A stretch of DNA of 29,482 nucleotides. Origin: Suilimivivens sp964458255 (GTDB taxonomy: Bacteria; Bacillota; Clostridia; Lachnospirales; Lachnospiraceae). The stretch covers positions 1-29,482 of the forward strand of contig CAYWHY010000016.1 in NCBI GenBank assembly GCA_964458255.1, read 5' to 3'. The position numbers and the translations under genes were made by a program. The notes beneath the pieces are model-generated. The model did no database searches and was not told the origin of the DNA. It was given only the letters and a program-made list of their open reading frames with translations. Positions 13,738 through 22,627 of this stretch are shown here, in pieces. Positions within the stretch are counted from its first letter, which is position 1, and each line of letters starts with the position of its first letter.

Positions 13738-16700
13738 ATGGCTAAGAATAAAAAGAAAAACAGAAAGTTAAGAAGGCAGATCAGAAGAACGGTTGGGGCT
13801 TTACTTATGGTGTCTGCCATTGTGGTAGCTGCATTACCGGTGCAGGAATCACAGGCGAGTAATACGGATGTGGCCCAGTGGGTAAGATGCTTAAATTATA
13901 CTAGTGAAATTAGTAAGCCGAGTGTATGGGAAAAGACTCCCACAGGAGTTCCAGCGATAGAAGAATGGAAAAGCTACGTGCCGAAGGTAGATGACGATAT
14001 AAACAAATATCCGATTTATACAACTTCAACCGCAAATAATACAGTGCAGTACCGCTTCGCATTTGTTCCATCAGAAAACGGTTCCGGAACCAATGTTGCG
14101 GTCATTCTGGGTGCCAATACTTCCAACGTGAAGAATAATACTCTTTCAATTGACAGTAAAGTGGATGCATTTAAAAAATACAGTTATAATACCTCAGTAA
14201 CGAATTTCTGTGCGGTTTCCATGGATGACAGCTTTTTGTATTATTTATCTAAATTTCAAAGAAAAGAGGGTACAACAGGTTATTATAAGGTATATAATAA
14301 TGAATATGAACCATTGGGAGCAACAGCAGAATATAAGGATATTCCTGATGGATACATGAACAAAAAGACATTTGGCACTGTGCCGGTTGGTGTACCTGCC
14401 GGCGAAGCAGATATAAGCAATTACAGGAATGTGGTAGAAACCATGAAAACGGATACATCTACGGAACCCGTTTCAAAGGTACTGAATGTTGTTATTACAA
14501 CTTATAGTGTTGAAAGCTATGAAGAGGAGGGAGGCACTGCCGGCGTTACAAAATACCGTTGGAAGGAAAATGTAAGTGATACCACTTATACGTTGGAAGA
14601 GTCAACCATTGATGGATTGCAGCCCTGCTTTGACAGTACGGAAAATGAATGGAAACCATTAGGTGATTCTGAATTGTATTATTATTCCGGTGTGGGTGCT
14701 GAGCCGGATTTGTCAAAAATAAATGACTTTACACAATGTGCATCGCAGACAGCAAAACAAAGAATTCATGATGTGGAAGTCTGGTATATTGGACAACAGT
14801 ATGTGGAAGAAACTTCTGATGGTGTATGGGAAATTAAGGGGACGGTTACGGAAGACATGCCTGAAAAGGGCGTTTTTGCAGGCCTTACCAATGTTACCAC
14901 TTTGGAACTTCCTCATACTTTGCAGGGAGTAGGAGACTGCGCTTTTTATGGCAGTCAGATTAAAAGCGTCCGTTTTGATGAGAGCGGTAATATTCGAACC
15001 ATTGGAAACTCTGCTTTTGCTAATTGTATCAGTTTAAGCGAAGTGTATATTCCACTCTATGCACAGGTCAAGATTATTGGGAAGGCGGCCTTTTATAATG
15101 ATTATTCACTGACCGGTTTTACCTTACCTACGTCTGTTTACGCGATAGGAGATTATGCATTTCAAAATTGTTCGGGATTACAGGTAATTGATTTGACTTC
15201 CGAAAATAATGCCAACTATTTAAACGCTATCGGATATCACGCATTTGAAAACTGTACTTCGTTAACCCAAGTTGAATTTCCAGAGAAATTTTTGCAGGAT
15301 TCTTCCGGTTTGCCATCAGATGTGAAAAATAAAATACCTGTTAATACATTTAAAGGGTGTACCAACATTAAGCATATTACCGTTAGAAATGCGTCGCTTG
15401 ATATCGTGGATGGATTAGACCCCTCACAAACAGAAGAGAACAATCATGCACTGCATACAAGTGCCGGATGTGATATAGATCAATTCGTAAAAAATTTAAA
15501 TGATTCGGAAAGCTTTTATTTTGAAGGAATGGCAAACAAAGGGTGGGCGATTTACAATACGGCGATAGACCATTGCCTTTCTTATAAGCATTTGGGAGAA
15601 GAAATTTACGAAAGAGTGGTGGAATGTGAAGAAAATAGCATTTCGGTGAAACACAAGAATACATTCACCGTAAACGGAAATGGTGAAATTGTAAAAATGG
15701 ATATCAATTCGGAATGTAAGGCAATCAGAATTCCGGAAAAAATCGGTAATATAGGTATTAGCAAATTAAGCGGAACCAGTTTTACGGATAAGTGTTTTAT
15801 CGAAAAGATATATATTCCCCAATCCGTTGAGCGTATTGAGAATGGAGCATTTAAAGGATGCCACAGATTGCAAGCTGTCATTTTTACACAACCTGAAAAT
15901 TCAAATCTTGTCATAGAGGAAGGTGCCTTTGATACACAGAATGTGGGAGTACATGAAACCGTTTGTGATAAGAAATTAAACACCACTCCGTTTTTGTCAT
16001 TTACAGGAACAATATCGGAAACATCCGCACCGTTTCTTTACGCGATGGATCCGTCTAATAATATAAATATTGGGTCCCAGACAGCAGATACATATATTTA
16101 TTTTTATAGTGGATGGCCGTCTAATTTGACGGTGAAGTATTATCCTGAGACGGATAAAAATACATTGATTGATTATCCGACTTACAATGATTTGAGTAAC
16201 ATTCAGAATAAACATATTACGGTGACGGATAAAGATGGAACTACTCATGACTATTATATTCCATATCTGACGCAGGATAATATTAATGCGGCGAGTACGG
16301 CAGTTACCAATTACCAAAATTACAAAAGTGCTCCTGATACTTATGATAAACCGACACAGGATGAATATAGTATTGTTAATTCAGCATTGGAGATAGTAAT
16401 TCCTGCAGGTGTGGAAGCCATAGAAACGGGATTGTTTTCTAATCTGGATGCAGATGGGAAAAAGATAGATGATTTAAAATCTGCCAATACAATGATACAG
16501 AGCATTACGATGTATACGGTAGATGAAATTGAAGCGTATGCCTTTGCGGATTGTACCAATAATGTTTCACCTTACAGTACGGGGCTTAGAGGTGTCTATC
16601 AGAATCCGTCAGGATGTACTTCTGTCGGGGATTATGCTTTTAGAAATTGTACATCCTTAACCAATGTATCACTTGCATCAACGGTGAATAGTTTGGGTTT

Positions 16701-18888
16701 AAGACCATTTATGGGATGTGATAATTTAAACTATGTTGATTTTAATAACAGTCCATACTTTGTGTGCAGTGATGCAGCTATTATTTTTGGGTTAGACAGT
16801 GGCGGCAACAGAAGCAAAATTATGGAGTGTCTCGAATGTCGTGGTACATCCTTTGGAAATGCGAAAGTCGGACCGGGCGAACTGAGTTCAGTTACGGAAA
16901 TGGCAGAAGAAGCCTTTATGGATTGTGACGGAATCGGACAGGTAGATCTTAAGGAATCCGGGTTGTCAAAAGTTTCAGAACGTGCTTTCGCATTGACTGA
17001 CCAGTTGGGGTCGGTATTGCTTCCTGAAACCTGTACAGCAATCGGACGTGGTGCATTTTTAAATTCCGGTTTGTATTATATTGAGGTGCCGCATACCGTG
17101 ACACTTGTTCAGCCGGAGACCTTTGCAAATGTAGATACAACAAATAAATATCAGAATGTTGATGGACAAAACGGTCAGTATATTGTATACCAAAGTAATG
17201 GAGAACCAAAGTATAAGGATCAGACGCAGGGACATAAGACCATTACTGCGTATTGTGTGGAAGACAGTGCAATGGATACTTATGCTCGGGATTATTACTA
17301 CATAAATCCGGAGTATTATGAACCTACCATTTACCATACTGTTTATTTCTGGGATACATTTAACAGTTCAACAAATCCGGATTTAATTGATACACAGCAG
17401 GTAGAACATGGAAAAGATGCAATTCCACCGGAATTTCCGAATCATTCGGGTGTTACAGCTACTTCATGGACAAGTTATACCGGTATTGTACGTGACCAGG
17501 ATGTGACTACGGTATATACGGAAACGATGCATAAGGTATGGTTCCAATATACGGATACGACGGATCCGGATCATCCTAAAATTGTTAAACTGACAGAGGA
17601 TCAGATGGTTGAACACGGGAAATCGGCAACACCGCCATCAACGGAGCCGTATAATGAAGGCTATATATTCACAGGATGGACGCCGGATTACAGAAATATC
17701 TATGATGATGGTGCCATTGTTGCCGTGTTTAAATCCGAAAACGAAGATGACAGGCATACGGTTTCATTTTATACCCATGATGGTAAACTGGAAGCTACCT
17801 ATAAAGTGGGGGATGGTGCCTCATTGAAACCGCCCGCAGGACCGGAAAGAAGCGGTTATAAATTTACAGGATGGGTTCCGGGTGATTTTAATAATATTAC
17901 CTCGGATATTACAAGTGTTGCTTCATATGAAAAAGTATCTGATAATAAAGATAAGGATAAAGACAGCAACAAAGAAGATAAGGACAATAAGGAACAGGAT
18001 AAAACAGGCAGTGATGCATCCAAAAAGAAGTACACGGTATCTGTCTCAGGAGGAAGCGGAAGCGGAAGCTATGCAGCCGGAGATATCGTAGCAATTAATG
18101 CATACTTCAGAGGAGAAGGGCAAAGCTTTGATAAGTGGACAACATCCACGGCGGGAGTTGGATTTTCAAATGATGAAGCATCTTCCACAACATTTACAAT
18201 GCCGGCAGCGAATGTTGCGGTTACGGCGACCTATAAGGTAGGAGGCAGTCAGAACACTACATCAGCAAACGGCGCTACAGCACCGGGGAGTGGAAACAAT
18301 AATGCAAACAGTAACGGCTCTTTGGTAGAAATTACCAAACCGGGCATTTCCAATACCGGATTGGCAGGAGCAACGGTAAGTGGTGCAACCGACAATTTTG
18401 TTATTAAAGTAACGGAAGATCAAAATGCAACAAATGCAGTGATTGCTGCATTACAGGCTAAATATGGTGATATCAGCAGGATTAAGTACTGGCCGATGGA
18501 CATTAGCTTATATGATGCTACAGGACGTACCAGGATAGCAGATACTTCAGGTATGTCCGTAAATTTGACATTACCGATTCCGGATGATTTGGTTCAGTAT
18601 GCAGGTAACAATAAGGCGGCAGCTGTTTCCGGCGGTTCATTGGAGGATTTGAATGTCAGATTTACGACGGTGGACGGTGTTCCCTGTGTGAACTTTACGG
18701 CGACACATTTTTCACCGTATGTCATTTATGTAGACACAGCAAACCTTACAGCGTCAACGATTGATACTACACCCAAGACGGGTGACCCGATTCATCCGAA
18801 GTGGTTTTTATCAATAGGTATGGCTTGTGTTGCAATGGTTTTATTCTTTAAACGTGATAAGGCAGTGATTCCTGCTAAGACAGCATAG
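13738..18888 (+). CDS. Giant BspA-type LRR cell-wall-anchored protein
   Basis: 1716-aa secreted surface protein. The signal peptide has basic residues, a hydrophobic core near 19-34 and probable cleavage after SQA (~41). BspA-type LRR_5 repeats (pattern IG..AF..C.SL..V.LP) fill about 378-550, 661-731 and 885-1125. InlB-type B-repeats with GY.F.GW motifs follow at about 1195-1400, then a Lys/Asp-rich linker (1402-1431), another divergent repeat with FDKW and MPAANVAVTATY, a Ser/Asn/Gly linker and a wall-proximal domain (~1520-1665) with MDISLY and HFSPY. The anchor is TPKTGDPIHPKW (1678-1689), a hydrophobic stretch and a basic tail. It lacks LPxTG but fits PxTG-type class B sortase signals. 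Adhesion or host binding is likely from the domains, but no ligand can be named. Confidence 0.93.
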   Translation: MAKNKKKNRKLRRQIRRTVGALLMVSAIVVAALPVQESQASNTDVAQWVRCLNYTSEISKPSVWEKTPTGVPAIEEWKSYVPKVDDDINKYPIYTTSTANNTVQYRFAFVPSENGSGTNVAVILGANTSNVKNNTLSIDSKVDAFKKYSYNTSVTNFCAVSMDDSFLYYLSKFQRKEGTTGYYKVYNNEYEPLGATAEYKDIPDGYMNKKTFGTVPVGVPAGEADISNYRNVVETMKTDTSTEPVSKVLNVVITTYSVESYEEEGGTAGVTKYRWKENVSDTTYTLEESTIDGLQPCFDSTENEWKPLGDSELYYYSGVGAEPDLSKINDFTQCASQTAKQRIHDVEVWYIGQQYVEETSDGVWEIKGTVTEDMPEKGVFAGLTNVTTLELPHTLQGVGDCAFYGSQIKSVRFDESGNIRTIGNSAFANCISLSEVYIPLYAQVKIIGKAAFYNDYSLTGFTLPTSVYAIGDYAFQNCSGLQVIDLTSENNANYLNAIGYHAFENCTSLTQVEFPEKFLQDSSGLPSDVKNKIPVNTFKGCTNIKHITVRNASLDIVDGLDPSQTEENNHALHTSAGCDIDQFVKNLNDSESFYFEGMANKGWAIYNTAIDHCLSYKHLGEEIYERVVECEENSISVKHKNTFTVNGNGEIVKMDINSECKAIRIPEKIGNIGISKLSGTSFTDKCFIEKIYIPQSVERIENGAFKGCHRLQAVIFTQPENSNLVIEEGAFDTQNVGVHETVCDKKLNTTPFLSFTGTISETSAPFLYAMDPSNNINIGSQTADTYIYFYSGWPSNLTVKYYPETDKNTLIDYPTYNDLSNIQNKHITVTDKDGTTHDYYIPYLTQDNINAASTAVTNYQNYKSAPDTYDKPTQDEYSIVNSALEIVIPAGVEAIETGLFSNLDADGKKIDDLKSANTMIQSITMYTVDEIEAYAFADCTNNVSPYSTGLRGVYQNPSGCTSVGDYAFRNCTSLTNVSLASTVNSLGLRPFMGCDNLNYVDFNNSPYFVCSDAAIIFGLDSGGNRSKIMECLECRGTSFGNAKVGPGELSSVTEMAEEAFMDCDGIGQVDLKESGLSKVSERAFALTDQLGSVLLPETCTAIGRGAFLNSGLYYIEVPHTVTLVQPETFANVDTTNKYQNVDGQNGQYIVYQSNGEPKYKDQTQGHKTITAYCVEDSAMDTYARDYYYINPEYYEPTIYHTVYFWDTFNSSTNPDLIDTQQVEHGKDAIPPEFPNHSGVTATSWTSYTGIVRDQDVTTVYTETMHKVWFQYTDTTDPDHPKIVKLTEDQMVEHGKSATPPSTEPYNEGYIFTGWTPDYRNIYDDGAIVAVFKSENEDDRHTVSFYTHDGKLEATYKVGDGASLKPPAGPERSGYKFTGWVPGDFNNITSDITSVASYEKVSDNKDKDKDSNKEDKDNKEQDKTGSDASKKKYTVSVSGGSGSGSYAAGDIVAINAYFRGEGQSFDKWTTSTAGVGFSNDEASSTTFTMPAANVAVTATYKVGGSQNTTSANGATAPGSGNNNANSNGSLVEITKPGISNTGLAGATVSGATDNFVIKVTEDQNATNAVIAALQAKYGDISRIKYWPMDISLYDATGRTRIADTSGMSVNLTLPIPDDLVQYAGNNKAAAVSGGSLEDLNVRFTTVDGVPCVNFTATHFSPYVIYVDTANLTASTIDTTPKTGDPIHPKWFLSIGMACVAMVLFFKRDKAVIPAKTA

Positions 18889-18896
18889 GAGACCCT

Positions 18897-21590
18897 ATGA
18901 GTAAAAAAATAGCAAAGTATATGAGTGCACTGCTGCTTGCTACGGCAATAGCAGTCGCTCAGATACCTGTATCAGATGTAGAGGCGGTCAGCACTACATC
19001 TGATTTTCAAATGGACGGAACTAAATTATTGAAATATTCAGGCACGGCAGAAGTCGTGTCTGTTCCTGATGGAGTGAAAGAGGTTGCAGAGGAAGCATTT
19101 GCCGATAATGATAATCTTGTAAAGGTGACCATAGACGGTGAGGTAGAAAAGATTGGTTATCGAGCTTTTGCAGAGTGTGACAATTTAAGAACCGTTGAAG
19201 TGGGAGATTCCGTTACCGATATTGACACCGCCGCCTTTAGTAATAATTCGGTTTTGAAGGATGTTTCTTTGGGCGCAAATGTGAAGCATATTGGAAGCGG
19301 TATTTTTGCAGGAGATGATGAGCTTTCAAGTGTTTCTGTTTCGGAAGATAATACTTTTCTTATGTACAGAGATGGTGCATTGTATGATGATGAACAAAAA
19401 ATAATTTATGCATTTATGCCGAATTATGAGAAAGATATCTTTACAATTCCGAAAACAGTGGAAGAGATTAAAGCCTATGCTTTTTGGGGCAATCCGTACT
19501 TAGAACATATCAGAATTGACAGTGCACTTAAAGATGTGCCTGCTTACGCATTTTCCAATTGTATGAATTTAAAGGAAGTAACTATTCCACTTGCCGTTCG
19601 GTGTATAGAGGCTAAGGCTTTTGAAGATTGTGTGAATTTGCAGGCAGTAACATTGCCGGATTCAATTAGTATGATTCATGATACTGCTTTTGACGGATGC
19701 TCACAGGTGAAATTTACAGCGACGCCGGGAACCTATGCCGGGGAATTTGTGGCAGCACGTAATGCCTCTGAGGTGGAAGATCTGGAATATCAGGACATAC
19801 AGGATTCGCAGGTGATTTCTAAAGAGGATGATATAAAGATACAGGAAAGTACAGACGATTGGACCAAGGACAGTAATGATGATGCAAATCAGCCCAAGTC
19901 TACGGACAGCTTCGTTCCGGTTCAGACGATAACCGGCAGTTACAGCCGTGAAAGGCTGCTAGGGCAGTCAAGTATTGTGGCGGGAAGAGCGTTAGTATTT
20001 ATTGATAACGGAAGTAGGGGGATTATATCTGCTACAGGAGCAGAACAGCAAGCGGAGACGACAGAGGGCGTCAGAAGTATTCTTTCGGAAAGTGCCGAAA
20101 AAGGAAAAGATTTCCCTAAATATACAATTATAAACGGTAAAATTGCATCTCAGGCATATTATCGGGATGAAAGTTTAACTGAATATGAAATAGAGCCTGA
20201 GGTGAAAGAAATCGGAGATTTTGCTTTTGCAAGGACTGGATTGCAGACAATTTCCATTCCGGATGGTGTAAAAAAAATAGGATATGGTGCTTTTTATCAT
20301 TGTGCTTCTTTACAGGATGTATCGATTCCGGATAGTGTAACAGAAATAGAAGCAAACGCGTTTAGAGATACACCGTGGCTGAACCGGCAGATGCAGAGCA
20401 CAACCTATGTAATCGCAGGAGACGGGATATTGCTTGCTTATAACGGGAAAGACAGTGTTATTAATATTCCGGCAGGCGTAAAGCAGATTGGTGCGGAAGT
20501 ATTCAAGGATCATATGGGGATTACAGCGGTAAATATTCCTGATTCGGTTACGGTAATCGGGGAAGCTGCCTTTAGCGGTTGTAAAAATTTAAAAACAATC
20601 AATGGTGGAGATCATCTTGTAAAGGTTTCTGACAGAGCTTTTCAGAATTGTCCGTTATCACAGGTTGTGATTCCGGCATCCATGCAGGAAATTGGACTTG
20701 GTGCTTATGATATTTCAGGAGGGACAGATACTGTTGTATTTGAAGGGACAATACTTCCTGTTCTTACAATGGGGGACGAATCGGGAAGATTGTCAGGTGC
20801 CGGTGCAAGGAACTATGCATTTGGCGATTGCAAGAATGCGATTGTGCCTAATGATATGATTGTTTTTGAAGGCACTGTATTGCAGAAGGGGATTTATGGT
20901 TTCCACGGTATTGTATGTGACGAGTTGGGGAATCAGCTTTTTAATTCGGCAGAAGGTGTAGTTAAGCAGGCAAAAGATGGTGTAGTGGTTCGGATAGACA
21001 GTGAAGTGATTTCTTCGGATAAAGAAAATATCATGGCAACTATGCCGGGTAATGACGGGGATTATGTACTTTCCATAAAAGACTCGGATGAAGCGGCAGA
21101 ACGAATAGCACAAAGTTACAGTGAATTGTACGGAGGAAGCAGACCTGTGGGTTTGTATGGTTTTGATATATCTTTATATGAAAGTGGTGGACAGATTCCG
21201 ATTACAAAGTTAGGCAAACAATATATTACAGTGCTGATACCTAAGCCGGCCGGTAGTGCTGAGGGACTTCATTTGGTGACTCTTGACAGCGACGGACAAT
21301 TGGAAGCTGTGGAATTTAGGATTGTTAATTTAGAGGATGGAGATTATATCCAGTTTTCAACCGGTCATTTTTCACCTTATGGATTATATAAATATTCAGG
21401 AACAAACGGACAGGGAGTTGTGAGTAATAACGGCAGTGCTTTCATTACTATGTCCGGCAACAAAGATAACACACCGGATACAGGTGATGGAATTCATCCG
21501 AAATGGATTTTGGCCATAGGACTTTTTTCAGCGGCGGTAGCAATGTTTTATTACAGCACGGGTAAAAAGAAAAATGTAAAAATAAAATAG
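18897..21590 (+). CDS. BspA-type LRR cell-wall-anchored protein
   Basis: 897-aa secreted surface protein starting 8 bp after the giant LRR gene, with a signal peptide of about 30 residues (cleavage probably near VEA). LRR_5 repeats of the form GYRAFAECDNLRTVEVGDSV fill about 55-290 and 435-605, split by an acidic, Ser/Thr-rich stretch (~290-430). The C-terminal ~130-aa wall-proximal domain has FDISLY and HFSPY, matching the giant protein, and is followed by TPDTGDGIHPKW (859-870), a hydrophobic segment and a KKKNVKIK tail. The shared domain and anchor suggest both proteins are displayed by the same sortase. No InlB-type repeats are seen here. A weak GGAGACC lies before the ATG; translation may be coupled to the gene upstream. 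Confidence 0.93.
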   Translation: MSKKIAKYMSALLLATAIAVAQIPVSDVEAVSTTSDFQMDGTKLLKYSGTAEVVSVPDGVKEVAEEAFADNDNLVKVTIDGEVEKIGYRAFAECDNLRTVEVGDSVTDIDTAAFSNNSVLKDVSLGANVKHIGSGIFAGDDELSSVSVSEDNTFLMYRDGALYDDEQKIIYAFMPNYEKDIFTIPKTVEEIKAYAFWGNPYLEHIRIDSALKDVPAYAFSNCMNLKEVTIPLAVRCIEAKAFEDCVNLQAVTLPDSISMIHDTAFDGCSQVKFTATPGTYAGEFVAARNASEVEDLEYQDIQDSQVISKEDDIKIQESTDDWTKDSNDDANQPKSTDSFVPVQTITGSYSRERLLGQSSIVAGRALVFIDNGSRGIISATGAEQQAETTEGVRSILSESAEKGKDFPKYTIINGKIASQAYYRDESLTEYEIEPEVKEIGDFAFARTGLQTISIPDGVKKIGYGAFYHCASLQDVSIPDSVTEIEANAFRDTPWLNRQMQSTTYVIAGDGILLAYNGKDSVINIPAGVKQIGAEVFKDHMGITAVNIPDSVTVIGEAAFSGCKNLKTINGGDHLVKVSDRAFQNCPLSQVVIPASMQEIGLGAYDISGGTDTVVFEGTILPVLTMGDESGRLSGAGARNYAFGDCKNAIVPNDMIVFEGTVLQKGIYGFHGIVCDELGNQLFNSAEGVVKQAKDGVVVRIDSEVISSDKENIMATMPGNDGDYVLSIKDSDEAAERIAQSYSELYGGSRPVGLYGFDISLYESGGQIPITKLGKQYITVLIPKPAGSAEGLHLVTLDSDGQLEAVEFRIVNLEDGDYIQFSTGHFSPYGLYKYSGTNGQGVVSNNGSAFITMSGNKDNTPDTGDGIHPKWILAIGLFSAAVAMFYYSTGKKKNVKIK

Positions 21591-21614
21591 AATTACATAG
21601 TGAAACATAAAGAA

Positions 21615-21654
21615 AACTTTCGGCATATGATAATCAAAAAGCCGGGAGTTTTTT
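21615..21654 (+). terminator. Terminator-like hairpin containing the next gene's ribosome-binding site
   Basis: AACTTTCGGC (21615-21624) pairs with GCCGGGAGTT (21641-21650), ten pairs with two G-U, a 16-nt loop and six T directly after. It follows the LRR operon by 24 bp. Its 3' arm contains GGGAG, the only ribosome-binding site of the subtilase, whose ATG follows the T-run at once. The hairpin thus may both end the operon and hide the subtilase's translation start. Confidence 0.75.
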
Positions 21655-22566
21655 ATGTTTCGGGTCAGAAAACAAATCGGGTGTACTGATGAAATAGTAA
21701 ATGCCTGCGGAATGCATGGGGTAACAATTGCCATGCTTGATACAGGAATTGCACCCCATCCGGATTTTGATAATAGAGTAATAGATTTCAGGGATTTTGT
21801 AAATGAAAAGAGGGAAGCTTATGATGACAGTGGGCATGGAACTCATGTTGCTGGGTGCATGTGTGGTAATGGTAAGCTTTCCGGAGGGAAGTATAAAGGT
21901 ATCGCACCGGCAAGTAAATTGCTGGTAGGAAAGGTTCTGGACTACAGGGGGGACGGTGTGATTGAAAATATGATATCCGGAATTGACTGGATTTTGCAAA
22001 ACAAAAGAAAATACGATATCAGAATTTTAAATATTTCCATTGGCATGGGAGAAATTACGGATAAAGAAAAAATGGAACGATTGCTTCGAAAGGTGGACGA
22101 AGCATGGCAGAGTGGTTTGATTGTAGTTTGTGCTGCAGGAAATGCAGGGCCTAAACCAATGACACTTTCACCTATCGGGGCAAGAAAAAATGTGATTACA
22201 GTAGGGTGTCACGAGGGTGGATACTTCGGAAACAAAGAGAATTTGTGCGAAAATTATTCAAGCAGAGGTCCAAGCCCTTATGAAATTAAGAAGCCTGATA
22301 TTGTGGCACCGGGGACGGATATCATTTCCTGCAATGCTTTTTGGGGAAGAAGAGGAGGAAGATATAAAAATGCTTATATTGCCAAAAGCGGTACATCTAT
22401 GGCAACACCTGTAATTTCCGGCGGGCTGGCACTTCTATTGCAGAGGTATCCGTGGTATACGAATGAACAGGCTAAAAGAAAACTGCAATATACGGCAAAA
22501 GATTTAAAGGAACCTTGGAACAAGCAGGGATTTGGAATGATACAAATAAATTACTTATTGACATAA
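21655..22566 (+). CDS. Subtilisin-like serine protease (S8), probably intracellular
   Basis: Serine protease of 303 aa with the complete catalytic triad Asp29 (LDTGIAPHPDF), His61 (DSGHGTHVAG) and Ser248 (SGTSMATPV), plus the oxyanion Asn163 (AAGNAGP). The peptidase domain fills the protein. There is no signal peptide, membrane anchor or long propeptide, so it resembles intracellular subtilases (IspA/AprX-like) rather than secreted ones. Its substrate is unknown. It lies just after the surface-protein operon, but because it seems cytosolic a role in surface-protein processing is doubtful. Expression may need read-through of the hairpin covering its ribosome-binding site. The last codons form the -35 box of the next operon's promoter. 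Confidence 0.93.
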   Translation: MFRVRKQIGCTDEIVNACGMHGVTIAMLDTGIAPHPDFDNRVIDFRDFVNEKREAYDDSGHGTHVAGCMCGNGKLSGGKYKGIAPASKLLVGKVLDYRGDGVIENMISGIDWILQNKRKYDIRILNISIGMGEITDKEKMERLLRKVDEAWQSGLIVVCAAGNAGPKPMTLSPIGARKNVITVGCHEGGYFGNKENLCENYSSRGPSPYEIKKPDIVAPGTDIISCNAFWGRRGGRYKNAYIAKSGTSMATPVISGGLALLLQRYPWYTNEQAKRKLQYTAKDLKEPWNKQGFGMIQINYLLT

Positions 22567-22586
22567 TATGCTGCATTGTATACAAT
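22558..22586 (+). promoter_or_regulatory. Consensus promoter of the citrate-synthase operon
   Basis: TTGACA (22558-22563), 17-nt spacer, TACAAT (22581-22586). The -35 box is made by the last two codons and stop of the subtilase gene. The start would be near 22593, giving a leader of about 35 nt. Confidence 0.85.
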
Positions 22587-22592
22587 TATACA
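22575..22592. promoter_or_regulatory. Probable GntR/FCD operator over the -10 box
   Basis: ATTGTATACAAT (22575-22586) is a perfect 12-bp palindrome and overlaps a second inverted repeat, TGTATA-CAAT-TATACA (22577-22592). It fits the TNGT-N(2-3)-ACNA pattern known for FadR/FCD-type GntR regulators and covers the whole -10 box, as expected for repression. The operon encodes a GntR/FCD protein two genes in, so autoregulation is inferred. Confidence 0.6.
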
Positions 22593-22627
22593 GTAACACA
22601 TGAAGTGAGATGCAGGAGGAAACATAA

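Noticed and set aside
13738..21590. LPxTG-type anchors handled by a class A sortase
   Set aside because: No LPxTG in either LRR protein; the motif present is TPxTGD, and the linked sortase has class B features.
21655..22566. Subtilase as the processing protease of the LRR proteins
   Set aside because: No signal peptide or anchor is visible, so it probably stays in the cytosol; proximity alone is weak evidence.
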